Counted from the stretch's first letter, positions 40,507-51,208 are shown. The stretch: 64,000 nucleotides of DNA from Brenneria izbisi (GCF_025840185.1 NZ_JAMPJU010000002.1:319536-383535), one strand, 5' to 3'. Translations and numbers: made by a program. The notes: generated by a model from the sequence alone, not told the origin.

Positions 40507-42177
40507 TCAGAATTTTTCCCAATTATCCTGACTGGGTGGCAGTGCTTTTCTGGCAGACGTAGCGGTTACCGCTTTCGACGCCGGCGCTGATTTCGCCACA
40601 GTTTGCGATTGTGAACGCTGCTCGGACAGTTGGAATAGCGATACCGTCTGGTTCAGCAACGCGGCCTGCTCTTCCAGCGACAGTGCGGCGGCGGAAGCCT
40701 GTTCCACCAACGAGGCGTTTTGTTGCGTCACGCTATCCATTTCCGCGATAGCCTGGCCGACCTGTGCAATCCCTTTGCTCTGTTCTTCCGAAGCGGAGGC
40801 GATCTCGCCCATGATGTCGGTCACGTTGGTTACCGCCCGCACAATCTCATGCATGGTGTCGCCGGCATCGGCAACCAGAGTCGATCCACTATCCACACAT
40901 CTAACTGACTCGGCAATCAGCCCTTCAATCTCTTTCGCCGCCTGAGCGCTGCGCTGCGCCAGACTACGAACCTCTCCGGCAACCACGGCAAAACCACGCC
41001 CTTGCTCACCGGCTCGTGCGGCTTCCACCGCGGCGTTAAGCGCAAGAATATTCGTCTGGAAAGCAATGCCGTTAATCACGGTGGTGATCTCAGCGATCTT
41101 GCGTGAACTGCCGGAAATTTCCGACATGGTTTTCACTACGTTTTCAACGATATCTCCGCCTTTCTTGGCGGTGGTAGACGCTTGCAACGCTAACTGGCTG
41201 GCATGACTAGCGTTTTCCGCATTCTGCTTCACCGTCGCCGTCAATTGTTCCATGCTGGCCGCCGTTTCTTCCAATGCGGAAGCTTGCTGCTCGGTGCGTG
41301 ATGACAAATCGTTATTACCCGCCGCAATTTCTGACGCGCCTTGATAAATAGAATCGGTGCTGCCGCGGATGGTGCTGACCGTATTTGCCAGGCTTGCTTG
41401 CATTTCGCGCAGTAACGGAAACAATTTACCCACACAGTTGCGGCCAAAATCAATAATTGGCTTACCTAACTGACCGGAAGCAATGACGCTGAAATGATCA
41501 CGCAGGATATCCAATGGACGAACCAGATAGATCAGCAGATAGCGGTCAGTCAAAAACAACATCACCAGACCGATAATCAAACCAGCCAGCAAAATGTTTT
41601 GACCAATTGAGGTAATTTGTTCAAATCTTACTCCCGCGGCAGCAAACTTTTCTGAAGCAGCTTTATTAAACGCGGATAAAGACAAGCCAAACTGACGACT
41701 TAACGGAGGAACCACACTTTTGGCCTGATCCTGATAATCGTCCAAGGCATCGGCGGCTGCCTTTTGATAAAGCGGCTCTACGCCCTCTACAATCAGCTTA
41801 TTCCAGTCACGGCTGACCGCCTGCACCAACGCATCATCCAGACCGGCATGGTCGATGGTATTGAAGGTGGCTAAATCAGTTTTTAAGTTATTTAGCGCGC
41901 TCAAAGCGGATGCCTGTTCCTCATCCGCCGAAGCGTTATCGCCGCTGCGACGATAATCAACCGCCCGCGCCAAACGTGTGACCATACGAAAATACTGATC
42001 GTTACCCTGATTCACAAAATTCATGTTCTGCACCAGCAGGCTGCTGGTCTTGGATGTCGTCGTCATCTCTTTAAAAGAGAACATGGTATAGATTGAGACA
42101 CCGCCCCATAACACACAAAAGATGCCCAACACCCACAGCATGGCCGTTCTAATGGCAATGTTCTTCAAAAATCTCAT
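40507..42177 (-). CDS. Methyl-accepting chemotaxis protein, Tar/Tsr type
   Basis: 556 residues. Two membrane helices (near 8-30 and 193-215) flank a periplasmic four-helix ligand domain; a HAMP domain ([18 protein letters not shown]) and a 36-heptad signalling bundle follow, with the conserved hairpin tip [20 protein letters not shown]. It ends with NWEKF, a variant of the NWETF pentapeptide that tethers CheR and CheB. The ligand cannot be assigned. The gene stands alone between ybfE and fldA. Confidence 0.95.
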   Translation of the reverse strand: MRFLKNIAIRTAMLWVLGIFCVLWGGVSIYTMFSFKEMTTTSKTSSLLVQNMNFVNQGNDQYFRMVTRLARAVDYRRSGDNASADEEQASALSALNNLKTDLATFNTIDHAGLDDALVQAVSRDWNKLIVEGVEPLYQKAAADALDDYQDQAKSVVPPLSRQFGLSLSAFNKAASEKFAAAGVRFEQITSIGQNILLAGLIIGLVMLFLTDRYLLIYLVRPLDILRDHFSVIASGQLGKPIIDFGRNCVGKLFPLLREMQASLANTVSTIRGSTDSIYQGASEIAAGNNDLSSRTEQQASALEETAASMEQLTATVKQNAENASHASQLALQASTTAKKGGDIVENVVKTMSEISGSSRKIAEITTVINGIAFQTNILALNAAVEAARAGEQGRGFAVVAGEVRSLAQRSAQAAKEIEGLIAESVRCVDSGSTLVADAGDTMHEIVRAVTNVTDIMGEIASASEEQSKGIAQVGQAIAEMDSVTQQNASLVEQASAAALSLEEQAALLNQTVSLFQLSEQRSQSQTVAKSAPASKAVTATSARKALPPSQDNWEKF

Positions 42178-42957
42178 AGCTCACTCCAGACCTAGGCAGA
42201 AAATAATAAGAATGGTTTTTGATCGTTAATCAAAAGACAGTTTGCTTTTCATTAAATATTCCATCTCTTCCTGGTGTTCCGTTTCATGGTATTGACAACA
42301 AAAGGATCACGCTGACTAATCGACAAAAATCAGAAAATATTTAGAGTTGAACTTCTCTTTCTTCATCTATTTTTATATTCCGTGAACAATTTCATATATA
42401 TGAATATTAACGGGCTTAAATATCAATCGCCTGAAGAATGTTGGCGGCACTTACGCAAACCTTACATAACATATGGGAAGCCTCTTTATCAGGTCTGGCA
42501 GGATGCTGTATAAAGCGACGAATGAACACTTTCAATTTCATACTAAAAAAGATCGGGATTATAATTTAGGTGCATAACCAATCAGTCTGAAAAACATCAA
42601 ATTAAAATGGCATTTCATTATGTCTTAAGTACAAAATAGAAAATATAACGCCATGTTTTATAAGCATACCATTCTAATATTTTATTCGTTGGTTAATACT
42701 CCGGTAAAAAGAATAAAGTGAATGTTAAAAATTGCACTCTGATATATCGACGCGACTCATCTGACTGTCCCACCTGCCACTATCGCCTTGAATATAGGTG
42801 GATTCAGCGATAACACGCCGAGGCGGAAAAAATCCCGCCCAATTTACGTCTCCTTACCGATACGAGTTTCTCATGCTGTTTGTGTCTGCTATCATGAGCC
42901 GATTAAGTGGGTGAGATACCGCACCATACCATTAAGAATCAAGAGGTTATTCAATTC
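42178..42957. other. AT-rich intergenic region upstream of mcp and fldA
   Basis: 780 bases between divergent mcp and fldA. It holds the mcp and fldA promoters and one short open frame described separately. No RNA gene or insertion sequence is recognised. The composition is AT-rich, unlike the flanking genes. Confidence 0.5.
42400..42513 (+). CDS. Possible 37-residue small ORF
   Basis: An ATG-to-TAA frame encodes MNINGLKYQSPEECWRHLRK followed by 17 more residues (PYITYGKPLY...). The amino acid composition is protein-like, but no ribosome-binding site precedes the ATG and I do not recognise a family. It may be a genuine small protein or a piece of a lost gene. Confidence 0.2.
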   Translation: MNINGLKYQSPEECWRHLRKPYITYGKPLYQVWQDAV

Positions 42958-43485
42958 ATGGCACTGATAGGTATTTTCTTTGGCAGTGATACTGGCAATA
43001 CTGAGAACATTGCCAAGACGATCCAACAGCAACTGGGCGCCGACGTTGCTGAAGTTCATGACATCGCCAAAAGCAGTAAAGAAGATCTCGAAGCTTTCGA
43101 TATTCTGCTGTTGGGCATTCCGACCTGGTATTATGGTGAAGCCCAATGTGACTGGGATGACTTTTTCCCAACACTGGAAGAGATCGATTTCACCGGCAAA
43201 CTGGTCGCTTTGTTTGGCTGTGGCGATCAGGAAGATTATGCGGAATATTTCTGTGATGCCATGGGCACCATCCGTGACATCATTGAGCCACGCGGCGCGA
43301 CCATCGTCGGTCACTGGCCGACAGAAGGCTACTATTTCGAAGCCTCCAAAGGTCTGGCGGATGACAACCATTTCATTGGTCTGGCCATTGACGAAGATCG
43401 TCAGCCAGAACTGACCAACGAGCGCGTATCCACCTGGGTGAAACAGATCAGCGAAGAGTTGAGTCTGAAAGATCTGGTCGGTTAA
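42958..43485 (+). CDS. fldA: Flavodoxin I
   Basis: 175 residues (E. coli 176) from the ATG at 42958 with AAGAGGTT upstream; a longer frame to 42907 is not supported. The FMN phosphate loop is FFGSDTGNTENIAK, and the isoalloxazine loops are PTWYYGEAQCDWDD and FGCGDQEDYAEYFCD. It donates electrons to IspG/H, pyruvate formate-lyase activation, BioB and others. It precedes fur as in E. coli. Confidence 0.98.
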   Translation: MALIGIFFGSDTGNTENIAKTIQQQLGADVAEVHDIAKSSKEDLEAFDILLLGIPTWYYGEAQCDWDDFFPTLEEIDFTGKLVALFGCGDQEDYAEYFCDAMGTIRDIIEPRGATIVGHWPTEGYYFEASKGLADDNHFIGLAIDEDRQPELTNERVSTWVKQISEELSLKDLVG

Positions 43486-43810
43486 GGTTGTTTTTTGGCC
43501 TTGATGACAAGATCAGGGCCAAATCAATAGGAAAAACCTTTCATTATAATTGATACATTTTTTTAACTTCCCTTCATAAACCTGTACAATAATCCCATCG
43601 GTTTTGTACGTGCATCGAGTTTCCCCATTTACCAACAACAGATTGCGTCGTATACCTGTACTCGGTGTGGGAACAACTTTGTTAACATTCCATTGTTTTC
43701 ATTTTGAATGCACGGTTCTATAATTGGGACGCTATTACATTTTTTGAGCCGACCGATGTCATAGGCTAGATAGCCTCCATTGAATAAGTAAGCAACAGGA
43801 CTAAATCCGC

Positions 43811-44260
43811 ATGACTGACAACAATACCGCATTAAAGAAGGCCGGCCTGAAAGTCACTCTTCCAAGACTGAAGATCCTGGAAGTACTGCAGGCCCCAGAG
43901 TGCCATCACGTCAGTGCGGAAGATTTATATAAAAAACTGATCGATATGGGTGAAGAGATTGGTCTGGCAACCGTCTATCGCGTGCTCAATCAGTTTGATG
44001 ATGCTGGCATCGTAACTCGCCATAATTTCGAAGGTGGTAAATCAGTTTTTGAACTGACTCAGCAACATCATCATGACCATCTGATTTGCCTGGATTGTGG
44101 CAAAGTCATTGAATTTCGCGATGAATATATCGAAGCGCGCCAGCGTGAAATCGCAGAAAGACATAATATCAAACTGACAAACCACAGTTTGTATCTGTAT
44201 GGTCAGTGTAGTGAAGGGGATTGCCGTGAAGACGACACCCTACACGACGCAAAAAGATAA
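43811..44260 (+). CDS. fur: Ferric uptake regulator Fur
   Basis: 149 residues (E. coli 148). N-terminal winged helix (KKAGLKVTLPRLKILEVLQ), the metal-sensing HHHDHLICLDCGKVIEF with structural zinc cysteines, and the C-terminal DCREDDTLHD. It represses iron-uptake genes when loaded with Fe2+. It lies 325 bases after fldA, with its own promoter region between them, and is followed by a perfect palindromic terminator. Confidence 0.98.
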   Translation: MTDNNTALKKAGLKVTLPRLKILEVLQAPECHHVSAEDLYKKLIDMGEEIGLATVYRVLNQFDDAGIVTRHNFEGGKSVFELTQQHHHDHLICLDCGKVIEFRDEYIEARQREIAERHNIKLTNHSLYLYGQCSEGDCREDDTLHDAKR

Positions 44261-44273
44261 ATCGACCGCTTAA

Positions 44274-44303
44274 AAAATAAAACCGCCGCGGCGGTTTTAT
44301 TTT
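44274..44303. terminator. Perfect 30-base palindrome, bidirectional terminator of fur and glnS
   Basis: A 30-base perfect palindrome (15-base arms, AAAATAAAACCGCCG and its complement) lies 13 bases past the fur stop and 16 bases past the glnS stop on the other strand. It ends in T-runs in both directions. Confidence 0.92.
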
Positions 44304-44319
44304 TTCTTCAGCAAAAGAC

Positions 44320-45978
44320 TTAGCCTACCCAGGTATCACGCAAGCCGACCGTGCGATTAAACACCAGATGCGCCTGACTTGAATAAACCCGATCGGCACA
44401 GAAATATCCTTCCCGTTCAAACTGATAGGCTTTTTCTGCTTCAGCCTGCGCCAAACTGCTTTCGACAAATCCGTGAACAACCTGTAGTGAGTTCGGGTTG
44501 ATGGTGGACAGAAAATCATCCGCGGCCGCCGGGTTCGCCACGCTAAACAAACGATCGTACAGGCGGAATTCCGCGGGCAGCGCATGCGCCACCGACACCC
44601 AGTGAATAACGCCTTTCACTTTGCGTCCATCAGCCGGATCTTTACTCAGCGTATCAGGATCATAACGACAATAAATAGCGGTGATCGTCCCCTGCTCGTC
44701 TTTTTCGATACGGTCGGCTCTGACCACGTAAGCATTACGCAGACGAACTTCCTTGCCCAGCACCAGACGTTTGTACTGCTTATTGGCTTCTTCACGGAAA
44801 TCAGCGCGATCAATATAAATCTCACGGCTGAACGCCACCTGACGAGTCCCCATCTCCGGCTTGTTCGGATGGTTTGGCATCACCACCCACTCTTCATGGT
44901 CTGAAGGCAGATCTTCAATGATCAGCTTCACCGGATCCAGTACGGCCATGGCGCGCGGCGCATTTTCGTTCAGATCGTCGCGAATACAGGATTCCAGCGC
45001 CGCCATTTCGACGTTATTGTCCTGTTTGGTGACGCCGATACGCACACAGAACTCACGGATGGAGGCTGCGCTATAACCACGACGACGCAAACCGGAAATG
45101 GTCGGCATACGCGGGTCGTCCCAGCCCTCGACGATCTTTTCCTCGACCAACAGGTTCAGCTTACGCTTGGACATGATGGCGTATTCAAGATTCAGGCGTG
45201 AAAACTCATACTGACGCGGATGACAAGGGATCGTAATGTTATCCAGCACCCAGTCATACAAACGGCGGTTATCCTGAAATTCCAGCGTACACAGAGAATG
45301 CGTCACGCCTTCCAGCGCATCGGAAATGCAGTGAGTGAAATCATACATCGGGTAGATGCACCACTTGTTGCCGGTCTGATGATGTTCGGCAAACTTGATA
45401 CGATAGAGAACCGGATCGCGCATCACGATAAATGACGATGCCATATCAATCTTGGCGCGCAGACAGGCGGTGCCTTCGGCAAAACCACCGTTACGCATTT
45501 TTTCAAACAACGCGAGGTTTTCCTGTACGCTGCGATTACGATAAGGACTTTCCTTCCCCGGCGATGTCAGCGTGCCGCGGTATTCACGGATCTGTTCTGG
45601 CGTCAGTTCATCCACATAAGCCAGTCCTTTACTGATCAACTCCACCGCATACTGGTGCAGTTGATCGAAATAATCGGAAGAATAACGAACGTTGCCGCTC
45701 CATGAGAAACCCAACCATTTCACGTCCCGTTTGATTGACTCAACGTATTCAATATCTTCTTTAACCGGGTTGGTATCGTCAAAACGCAGGTTGCACTGCC
45801 CCTGATAATCGCGGGCAATACCAAAGTTCAGGCAGATAGCCTTCGCATGACCGATATGCAGATAGCCGTTAGGCTCCGGTGGAAAACGCGTCTGGATATG
45901 GTCATGCTTACCGGATGCCAAATCTTCATCAATAATCTGACGAATAAAGTTAGTTGGGCGGGCTTCGGCCTCACTCAT
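44320..45978 (-). CDS. glnS: Glutaminyl-tRNA synthetase
   Basis: 552 residues (E. coli 554). Class I signatures are [20 protein letters not shown] and the KMSKS-like [11 protein letters not shown]; the C-terminal beta-barrel domains recognise the anticodon. It charges tRNA-Gln, three genes for which lie at 53635-54033. It converges with fur. Confidence 0.98.
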   Translation of the reverse strand: MSEAEARPTNFIRQIIDEDLASGKHDHIQTRFPPEPNGYLHIGHAKAICLNFGIARDYQGQCNLRFDDTNPVKEDIEYVESIKRDVKWLGFSWSGNVRYSSDYFDQLHQYAVELISKGLAYVDELTPEQIREYRGTLTSPGKESPYRNRSVQENLALFEKMRNGGFAEGTACLRAKIDMASSFIVMRDPVLYRIKFAEHHQTGNKWCIYPMYDFTHCISDALEGVTHSLCTLEFQDNRRLYDWVLDNITIPCHPRQYEFSRLNLEYAIMSKRKLNLLVEEKIVEGWDDPRMPTISGLRRRGYSAASIREFCVRIGVTKQDNNVEMAALESCIRDDLNENAPRAMAVLDPVKLIIEDLPSDHEEWVVMPNHPNKPEMGTRQVAFSREIYIDRADFREEANKQYKRLVLGKEVRLRNAYVVRADRIEKDEQGTITAIYCRYDPDTLSKDPADGRKVKGVIHWVSVAHALPAEFRLYDRLFSVANPAAADDFLSTINPNSLQVVHGFVESSLAQAEAEKAYQFEREGYFCADRVYSSQAHLVFNRTVGLRDTWVG

Positions 45979-46074
45979 GTTTGATTCCTCAATGCGAAAA
46001 CGACATATAACCGCTAATGATCCAATAAGCTACGTCGGGAAACAACCGTTAGTTTCATTAAATTATCCATGATG

Positions 46075-46110
46075 AAAAAAAACGGGATGAGACGCTGATC
46101 TCACCCCGTA
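46075..46110 (-). terminator. Terminator of nagE
   Basis: On the minus strand ACGGGGTGAGA pairs with TCTCATCCCGT across a six-base loop, followed by eight T, about 70 bases past the nagE stop. Confidence 0.85.
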
Positions 46111-46181
46111 AACTTAACCTGCGTCCGTCACCTTTATCGTGCTGACGGACGTCGCGCAAACACCATTTGTACTGGCGCTGG

Positions 46182-47672
46182 CTACTGTTTGACGTTCTTC
46201 AATGCGGCGGCAATGGATTCCGCCCGCGTCCCCACGACAATCTGCACACTTTGCTTATTCAGACGGATAACGCCCGCCGCGCCAAGCCGTTTTGCCTCGG
46301 CATCATCAACCAGAGCAGAATCAACGACACTCAGACGCAAACGCGTAATACAGGCATCAATCCCGACCAGATTGTCTTTACCGCCCAGCGCTTGCAGATA
46401 GCCGCGCGCCAGTTGCTCGGTATCCAGAGCGGCGGATGTCGCCGGCATCGTACTGACGTTATATCCATCCGCCTCGCTGCCGCTGACAGAGAGTTCGCGT
46501 CCCGGCGTCAGCAAATTGAAGCGGGTGATGGTAAAACGGAACACCAGATAGTAAACCACAAAGAACGCCAGCCCTTGCGGTATCAGCATATACCACTGCG
46601 TTGCCAGCGGGTTACGCGACGACAACACCATATCCACCAGACCGGCGCTGAAACCAAAACCGGCCATCCAGTGCATGCTGGCCGCAATGAAGACGGAAAT
46701 CCCGGTAAGCAGCGCATGCAGAAAATACAGCACGGGCGCGACAAACATAAATGAGAACTCAAGCGGTTCGGTGATCCCAGTGAAAAAGGAAGCAAAGGCC
46801 GCCGCCAGCATAATCCCGGCAACTTTATTTTTATTCTCAGGACGCGCGCAGTGATAAATCGCCAGCGCCGCCCCCGGCAGGCCAAACATCATAATCGGGA
46901 AGAACCCGGCCTGATAACGCCCGGTGATCCCCGCAACCGCTTTACCCGCATCAATAGACTGCTGTCCGGCAAGGAAATTCGGGATGTCGTTAATACCGGC
47001 GACATCAAACCAAAATACCGAGTTCAGCGCATGGTGCAAACCAACGGGGATCAGCAGCCGGTTAAAGAACGCATAAATTCCGGCGCCCGCCGAACCTAAT
47101 TGCTGGATATGCTCCCCAAAAATCACCAGCGCATTATAAATAGTCGGCCACACATACATTAAAATGAAGGCAACCAGAATCATCAGGAAGGAGGTCAAAA
47201 TGGGAACCAGGCGGCGTCCACTAAAGAATGACAGCGCTTTCGGTAATTCCACCTGACTAAAGCGGTTATATAATTCCGCTGAAATAATACCCACCAGAAT
47301 ACCGATAAACTGGTTCTCAATTTTCCCGAAAGCCGCAGGCACCTGGTCGAGCGGGATCTGTTGAATCATCGAAACCGCCGCTGGCGAGCAGAGCGTTGTC
47401 AGCACCAGATAACCGACAAAACCGGTCAACGCGGCGGCGCCATCTTTATCTTTCGACATGCCATACGCGATACCCACGGCAAACAGCACCGCCATATGCT
47501 CAATAATGGCCGCCCCTGATTTGATAAACAGGGCCGCCAACGCATTTTCACCGCCCCAGCCCACCGGATCAATCCAGTAGCCGATGCCCATCAGGATGGC
47601 GGCAGCGGGTAGCGTCGCGACTGGCACCATCAACGCCCGCCCAACTTTTTGTAAATAGCTAACAATACTCAC
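46182..47672 (-). CDS. nagE: N-acetylglucosamine PTS transporter IICB (no IIA domain)
   Basis: About 496 residues from a GTG at 47672 with GAGG upstream (another in-frame GTG lies at 47726). The IIC membrane domain spans roughly 1-390 (LLIPVGLHHALNSVFWF, GFFPIMMFGLPGAALA, GITEPLEFSFMF). The IIB domain follows with the phosphocysteine in GIDACITRLRL. E. coli NagE continues with a IIA domain (648 residues in total); here the protein ends right after IIB (GTRAESIAAALKNVKQ). It must receive phosphate from a IIA elsewhere, most likely Crr. It is divergent from nagBAC. Confidence 0.93.
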   Translation of the reverse strand: MSIVSYLQKVGRALMVPVATLPAAAILMGIGYWIDPVGWGGENALAALFIKSGAAIIEHMAVLFAVGIAYGMSKDKDGAAALTGFVGYLVLTTLCSPAAVSMIQQIPLDQVPAAFGKIENQFIGILVGIISAELYNRFSQVELPKALSFFSGRRLVPILTSFLMILVAFILMYVWPTIYNALVIFGEHIQQLGSAGAGIYAFFNRLLIPVGLHHALNSVFWFDVAGINDIPNFLAGQQSIDAGKAVAGITGRYQAGFFPIMMFGLPGAALAIYHCARPENKNKVAGIMLAAAFASFFTGITEPLEFSFMFVAPVLYFLHALLTGISVFIAASMHWMAGFGFSAGLVDMVLSSRNPLATQWYMLIPQGLAFFVVYYLVFRFTITRFNLLTPGRELSVSGSEADGYNVSTMPATSAALDTEQLARGYLQALGGKDNLVGIDACITRLRLSVVDSALVDDAEAKRLGAAGVIRLNKQSVQIVVGTRAESIAAALKNVKQ

Positions 47673-47775
47673 CTTTCCCTCTCTTCCCCCAAGGGGCAAA
47701 TAAAACTGCCGGTTAGACTTGCTCACTGCCGGATCAAACCACAGAGCATGGCTTTGGCATCGAGTGTAAGAATAA

Positions 47776-47794
47776 TATTTCGCTACGCAAATTA
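47776..47794. promoter_or_regulatory. NagC operator candidate, nagE side
   Basis: TATTTCGCTACGCAAATTA is a near-palindrome of the form TATTT-CG...CG-AAATA expected for NagC boxes. It lies 104 bases upstream of the nagE start. NagC repression with looping between nagE and nagB operators is known in E. coli; here it is inferred. Confidence 0.65.
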
Positions 47795-47807
47795 AACTCC
47801 GATATTA

Positions 47808-47823
47808 TGTGATAATAATCACT
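47808..47823. promoter_or_regulatory. CRP site candidate between nagE and nagB
   Basis: TGTGATAATAATCACT matches TGTGA-N6-TCACA with one mismatch and lies between the two NagC-like boxes, the usual position for CRP activation of divergent nagE and nagB. Confidence 0.75.
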
Positions 47824-47868
47824 AAAAAACCGCATACAAAAAGTTTATATCTGAATATAACGTCAACT

Positions 47869-47887
47869 TATTTCAAGATTAAAAAAA
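47869..47887. promoter_or_regulatory. NagC operator candidate, nagB side
   Basis: TATTTCAAGATTAAAAAAA resembles the first box and its centre is 93 bases away from it, about nine helical turns, which suits a repression loop. The right half is weaker than that of the first box. Confidence 0.5.
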
Positions 47888-47984
47888 ACAAGGTAGACTG
47901 ATTTTAGCTCACAACTAAACCGCGCCGCTCGCGCGATTTACGCTATAACGTGTTTAACCTCGCAGGAAAATCAGGAGATCGCTG

Positions 47985-48785
47985 ATGAGACTCATCCCAC
48001 TGACCACCGCGGCGGATGTCGGCAAATGGGCCGCCCGCTATATCGTAGGGAAAATCAATGCCTTCAATCCCAGTGCGGATCGGCCTTTCGTGCTGGGGTT
48101 GCCGACCGGCAGTTCACCGCTGGCAGCCTATAAATCCCTGGTGGAAATGCATCAAGCCGGACAGGTGAGCTTTAAGCATGTCGTCACCTTCAATATGGAT
48201 GAATATGTCGGTCTGCCAGCCGATCACCCGGAAAGCTACCATACCTTTATGTATCAGAATTTTTTCAATCACGTTGATATTCCGCGCGAAAACATTAACC
48301 TGTTGAACGGTAACGCTGAAGACATCACAGCAGAATGTCACCGCTATGAAGAGAAAATTCAGTCCTATGGCAAAATTCATCTCTTTATGGGCGGTGTGGG
48401 CAATGACGGACATATCGCTTTCAATGAACCCGCGTCTTCTCTCGCTTCCCGTACCCGGATCAAAACGCTGACGGAAGAAACCCGTATCGCCAATTCCCGC
48501 TTCTTTGGCGGCAATGTCGATCTGGTGCCAAAATTCGCGCTGACAGTGGGCGTCGGCACCTTGCTGGATGCCGAAGAAGTGATGATTCTGGTCACCGGGC
48601 GCAACAAGGCGCAGGCGTTGCAGGCGGCAGTGGAAGGAAACGTCAACCATATGTGGACCATCAGTTGTCTGCAGCTTCACGCCAAAGCGCTGATGGTTTG
48701 CGATGAACCTTCCACAATGGAGCTAAAAGTTAAAACTGTTAAATATTTCCGTGAGTTAGAAGCGGAAAACATGAAAAATCTTTAA
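47985..48785 (+). CDS. nagB: Glucosamine-6-phosphate deaminase
   Basis: 266 residues, equal to E. coli NagB. Catalytic Asp72 is in [10 protein letters not shown], and the Asp141/His143/Glu148 triad lies in [17 protein letters not shown]. It converts glucosamine-6-phosphate to fructose-6-phosphate and ammonia. AGGAGA precedes the ATG. It leads nagBAC and is divergent from nagE. Confidence 0.98.
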   Translation: MRLIPLTTAADVGKWAARYIVGKINAFNPSADRPFVLGLPTGSSPLAAYKSLVEMHQAGQVSFKHVVTFNMDEYVGLPADHPESYHTFMYQNFFNHVDIPRENINLLNGNAEDITAECHRYEEKIQSYGKIHLFMGGVGNDGHIAFNEPASSLASRTRIKTLTEETRIANSRFFGGNVDLVPKFALTVGVGTLLDAEEVMILVTGRNKAQALQAAVEGNVNHMWTISCLQLHAKALMVCDEPSTMELKVKTVKYFRELEAENMKNL

Positions 48786-48805
48786 TCTGTAGCCGGGAGT
48801 TGATG

Positions 48806-49963
48806 ATGTTCGCTTTAACAAATGGCCGGATTTTTACCGGTCACCAGGTTCTGGATAATCACGCCGTCGTGATTGCCAACGGGTTGATCGAGGATGTTCT
48901 CCCGACTGCCGACCTTCCCGCCGGACTGCCGCAACGCGATGTTGGCGGCGCATTTATCGCCCCCGGATTTATTGATCTCCAGTTGAACGGCTGCGGCGGC
49001 GTCCAGTTCAACGATTCACTGGATGCGATTTCCGTGCAAACGCTGAAAATCATGCAGCAAACCAATCAGAAATCGGGCTGCACCAGTTTTTTGCCGACGC
49101 TTATCACCTCCAGCGATACGTTCATAAAACAGGCCGTGGACGTGATGCGTGCCTATCTGACGCAACACCGTCATCAGGCGTTGGGTTTACACCTCGAAGG
49201 CCCCTGGTTGAACATGATTAAAAAAGGCACGCATGATGCCGCGCTTATTCGCCAGCCAGCGCAAGAACTGGTTGATTTCCTGTGTCAACATGCTGATGTC
49301 ATTAAAAAAATCACGCTGGCGCCGGAAAAAGTCAAACCATCGGTCATTCATCAACTCACCGCTGCGGGCATCGTGGTTTCAGCAGGACATTCCAACGCGA
49401 CCTGGGCGCAGGCCAAACAAGGTTTTGCCGCAGGCATCCGCTTCGCCACCCACCTGTTCAACGCCATGCCTTATCTGACAGGACGTGAACCCGGTCTGGT
49501 CGGCGCGGTCTACGATGCGCCGGAAGTCTATTGCGGGATTATCGCCGATGGTTTGCACGTTGACTGGGCGAACATCCGCAACAGTAAACGGATCAAAGGC
49601 GACAAACTGGTGCTGGTGACCGACGCAACCGCACCGGCAGGCGCGGATATTGAGCAGTTCATTTTTGCCGGTAAAACCATATACTACCGCAACGGACTCT
49701 GTGTGGATGACAACGGCACCTTGAGCGGCTCCGCCCTTACGATGATTGGAGCAGTGCGCAACAGCGTGGAACATGCCGGTATTCCTCTGGATGAAGCGGT
49801 CCGCATGGCAACGCTCTACCCTGCTCGCGCCATCGGTATAGACAAACAGTTAGGCAGCATCGAAAGCGGTAAGGCCGCCAATCTGGTGGTTTTCAATCGC
49901 GATTACCATATTCTCAACACCCTGGTGAACGGCGACGAGGTGTTGACGCCAATAAAACATTGA
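48806..49963 (+). CDS. nagA: N-acetylglucosamine-6-phosphate deacetylase
   Basis: 385 residues from the ATG at 48806, best spaced from GGGAG and closest to E. coli (382 residues, MYALTQG); ATG 48803 and TTG 48800 are also in frame. Amidohydrolase motifs: LHLEGPW near residue 130, AGHSNAT with a metal histidine, and the catalytic Asp in VTDATAPAG. It provides substrate for NagB and is 20 bases downstream of it. Confidence 0.97.
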   Translation: MFALTNGRIFTGHQVLDNHAVVIANGLIEDVLPTADLPAGLPQRDVGGAFIAPGFIDLQLNGCGGVQFNDSLDAISVQTLKIMQQTNQKSGCTSFLPTLITSSDTFIKQAVDVMRAYLTQHRHQALGLHLEGPWLNMIKKGTHDAALIRQPAQELVDFLCQHADVIKKITLAPEKVKPSVIHQLTAAGIVVSAGHSNATWAQAKQGFAAGIRFATHLFNAMPYLTGREPGLVGAVYDAPEVYCGIIADGLHVDWANIRNSKRIKGDKLVLVTDATAPAGADIEQFIFAGKTIYYRNGLCVDDNGTLSGSALTMIGAVRNSVEHAGIPLDEAVRMATLYPARAIGIDKQLGSIESGKAANLVVFNRDYHILNTLVNGDEVLTPIKH

Positions 49964-49984
49964 TTACTAGCGAGTAACTTTTTC

Positions 49985-51208
49985 ATGACCATAGGCGGAC
50001 AAGCGCAGATAGGGAACATTGATCTGGTTAAGCAATTGAACAGCGCGGTCGTGTACCGCCTGATTGACCAGCATGGTCCCATTTCACGGATACAGATTGC
50101 CGAACAGAGCCAGCTTGCCCCTGCCAGCGTCACGAAAATTACCCGTCAGCTTCTGGAGCGCGGGCTGATTAAAGAAGTCGATCAACAGGCATCCACCGGC
50201 GGCAGACGCGCTATCTCCATTGTTACCGAAACCCGTCCTTTTCATGCCGTTGCCGTTCGGCTTGGTCGCCTTGATGCCACCATTGCATTGTACGATCTAC
50301 AGGGGAAATCGCTGGCGGAGGAACATTATGATCTGCCGGAAAAAACGCAGGAAACATTGGAAACCGCGTTGTTCAAGGCAATCAATCACTTTATCGATAG
50401 CCACCAGCGCCGTATCCGCGAACTTATCGCCATCTCCGTAGTTCTGCCGGGATTGGTTGATCCCAATGCGGGCATTATCCGTTACATGCCGCATATCAAT
50501 GTCAACAACTGGCCGCTGGCCGAAAACCTGCAACGCCGTTTCCACGTCACCAGCTTTGTCGGGCACGATATTCGCAGTCTGGCGTTGGCGGAACACTATT
50601 TCGGCGTCACGCATGACTCCCTGGATTCCATTCTGGTGCGCGTCCATCGCGGAACCGGCGCCGGTATTCTGGTCAACGGACAGATCTTTCTCGGCAATAG
50701 CCGCAACGTTGGAGAGATCGGTCATATCCAGATTGATCCACTGGGAGAACGCTGTCATTGCGGTAATTTTGGCTGTCTGGAAACCGTGGTCGCCAACGCC
50801 GCTATTGAACAGCGGGTACTACACTTATTACAGCAGGGCTACCCCAGCAAAATTTCCCCCGACAACTGCACCATTACGGCCATCTGCAAGGCCGCTAACC
50901 GGGGCGATACGCTGGCCAGGGAAGTCATTGAACACGCAGGACAATATCTGGGCAAAGCAGTTTCCATCGCCATCAACCTGTTCAATCCACAGAAAGTGGT
51001 GATTGCCGGCGAAATCACGCAAGCCGACAAGATCCTGCTGCCCGCCATACAGCGCTGCATCAATACCCAGGTCTTGAAAGATTTCCGCATCAATCTGCCC
51101 ATAGAAGTCGCCAGCCTGAGTCATCTTTCCGCGATCGGCGCTTTTGCACTGGTAAAGCGTGCTATGTTGAATGGCGTTTTGCTGCAACATTTGCTGGAAA
51201 ATCACTGA
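49985..51208 (+). CDS. nagC: NagC, N-acetylglucosamine repressor (ROK family)
   Basis: 407 residues (E. coli 406). N-terminal winged helix (QSQLAPASVTKITRQLLERG), ROK sugar-kinase-like domain with RVHRGTGAGILVNG and the zinc-binding HCGNFGCLE motif (ERCHCGNFGCLETVV). It represses nagE and nagBAC and is released by N-acetylglucosamine-6-phosphate. In E. coli nagD follows; here the next 319 bases hold no nagD. Confidence 0.97.
   Translation: MTIGGQAQIGNIDLVKQLNSAVVYRLIDQHGPISRIQIAEQSQLAPASVTKITRQLLERGLIKEVDQQASTGGRRAISIVTETRPFHAVAVRLGRLDATIALYDLQGKSLAEEHYDLPEKTQETLETALFKAINHFIDSHQRRIRELIAISVVLPGLVDPNAGIIRYMPHINVNNWPLAENLQRRFHVTSFVGHDIRSLALAEHYFGVTHDSLDSILVRVHRGTGAGILVNGQIFLGNSRNVGEIGHIQIDPLGERCHCGNFGCLETVVANAAIEQRVLHLLQQGYPSKISPDNCTITAICKAANRGDTLAREVIEHAGQYLGKAVSIAINLFNPQKVVIAGEITQADKILLPAIQRCINTQVLKDFRINLPIEVASLSHLSAIGAFALVKRAMLNGVLLQHLLENH

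Noticed and set aside
43535-43810. Fur box and uof-like leader ahead of fur
   Set aside because: TCATTATAATTGATAC near 43540 is only partly like the Fur consensus, and no leader frame with a convincing ribosome-binding site overlaps the fur start.
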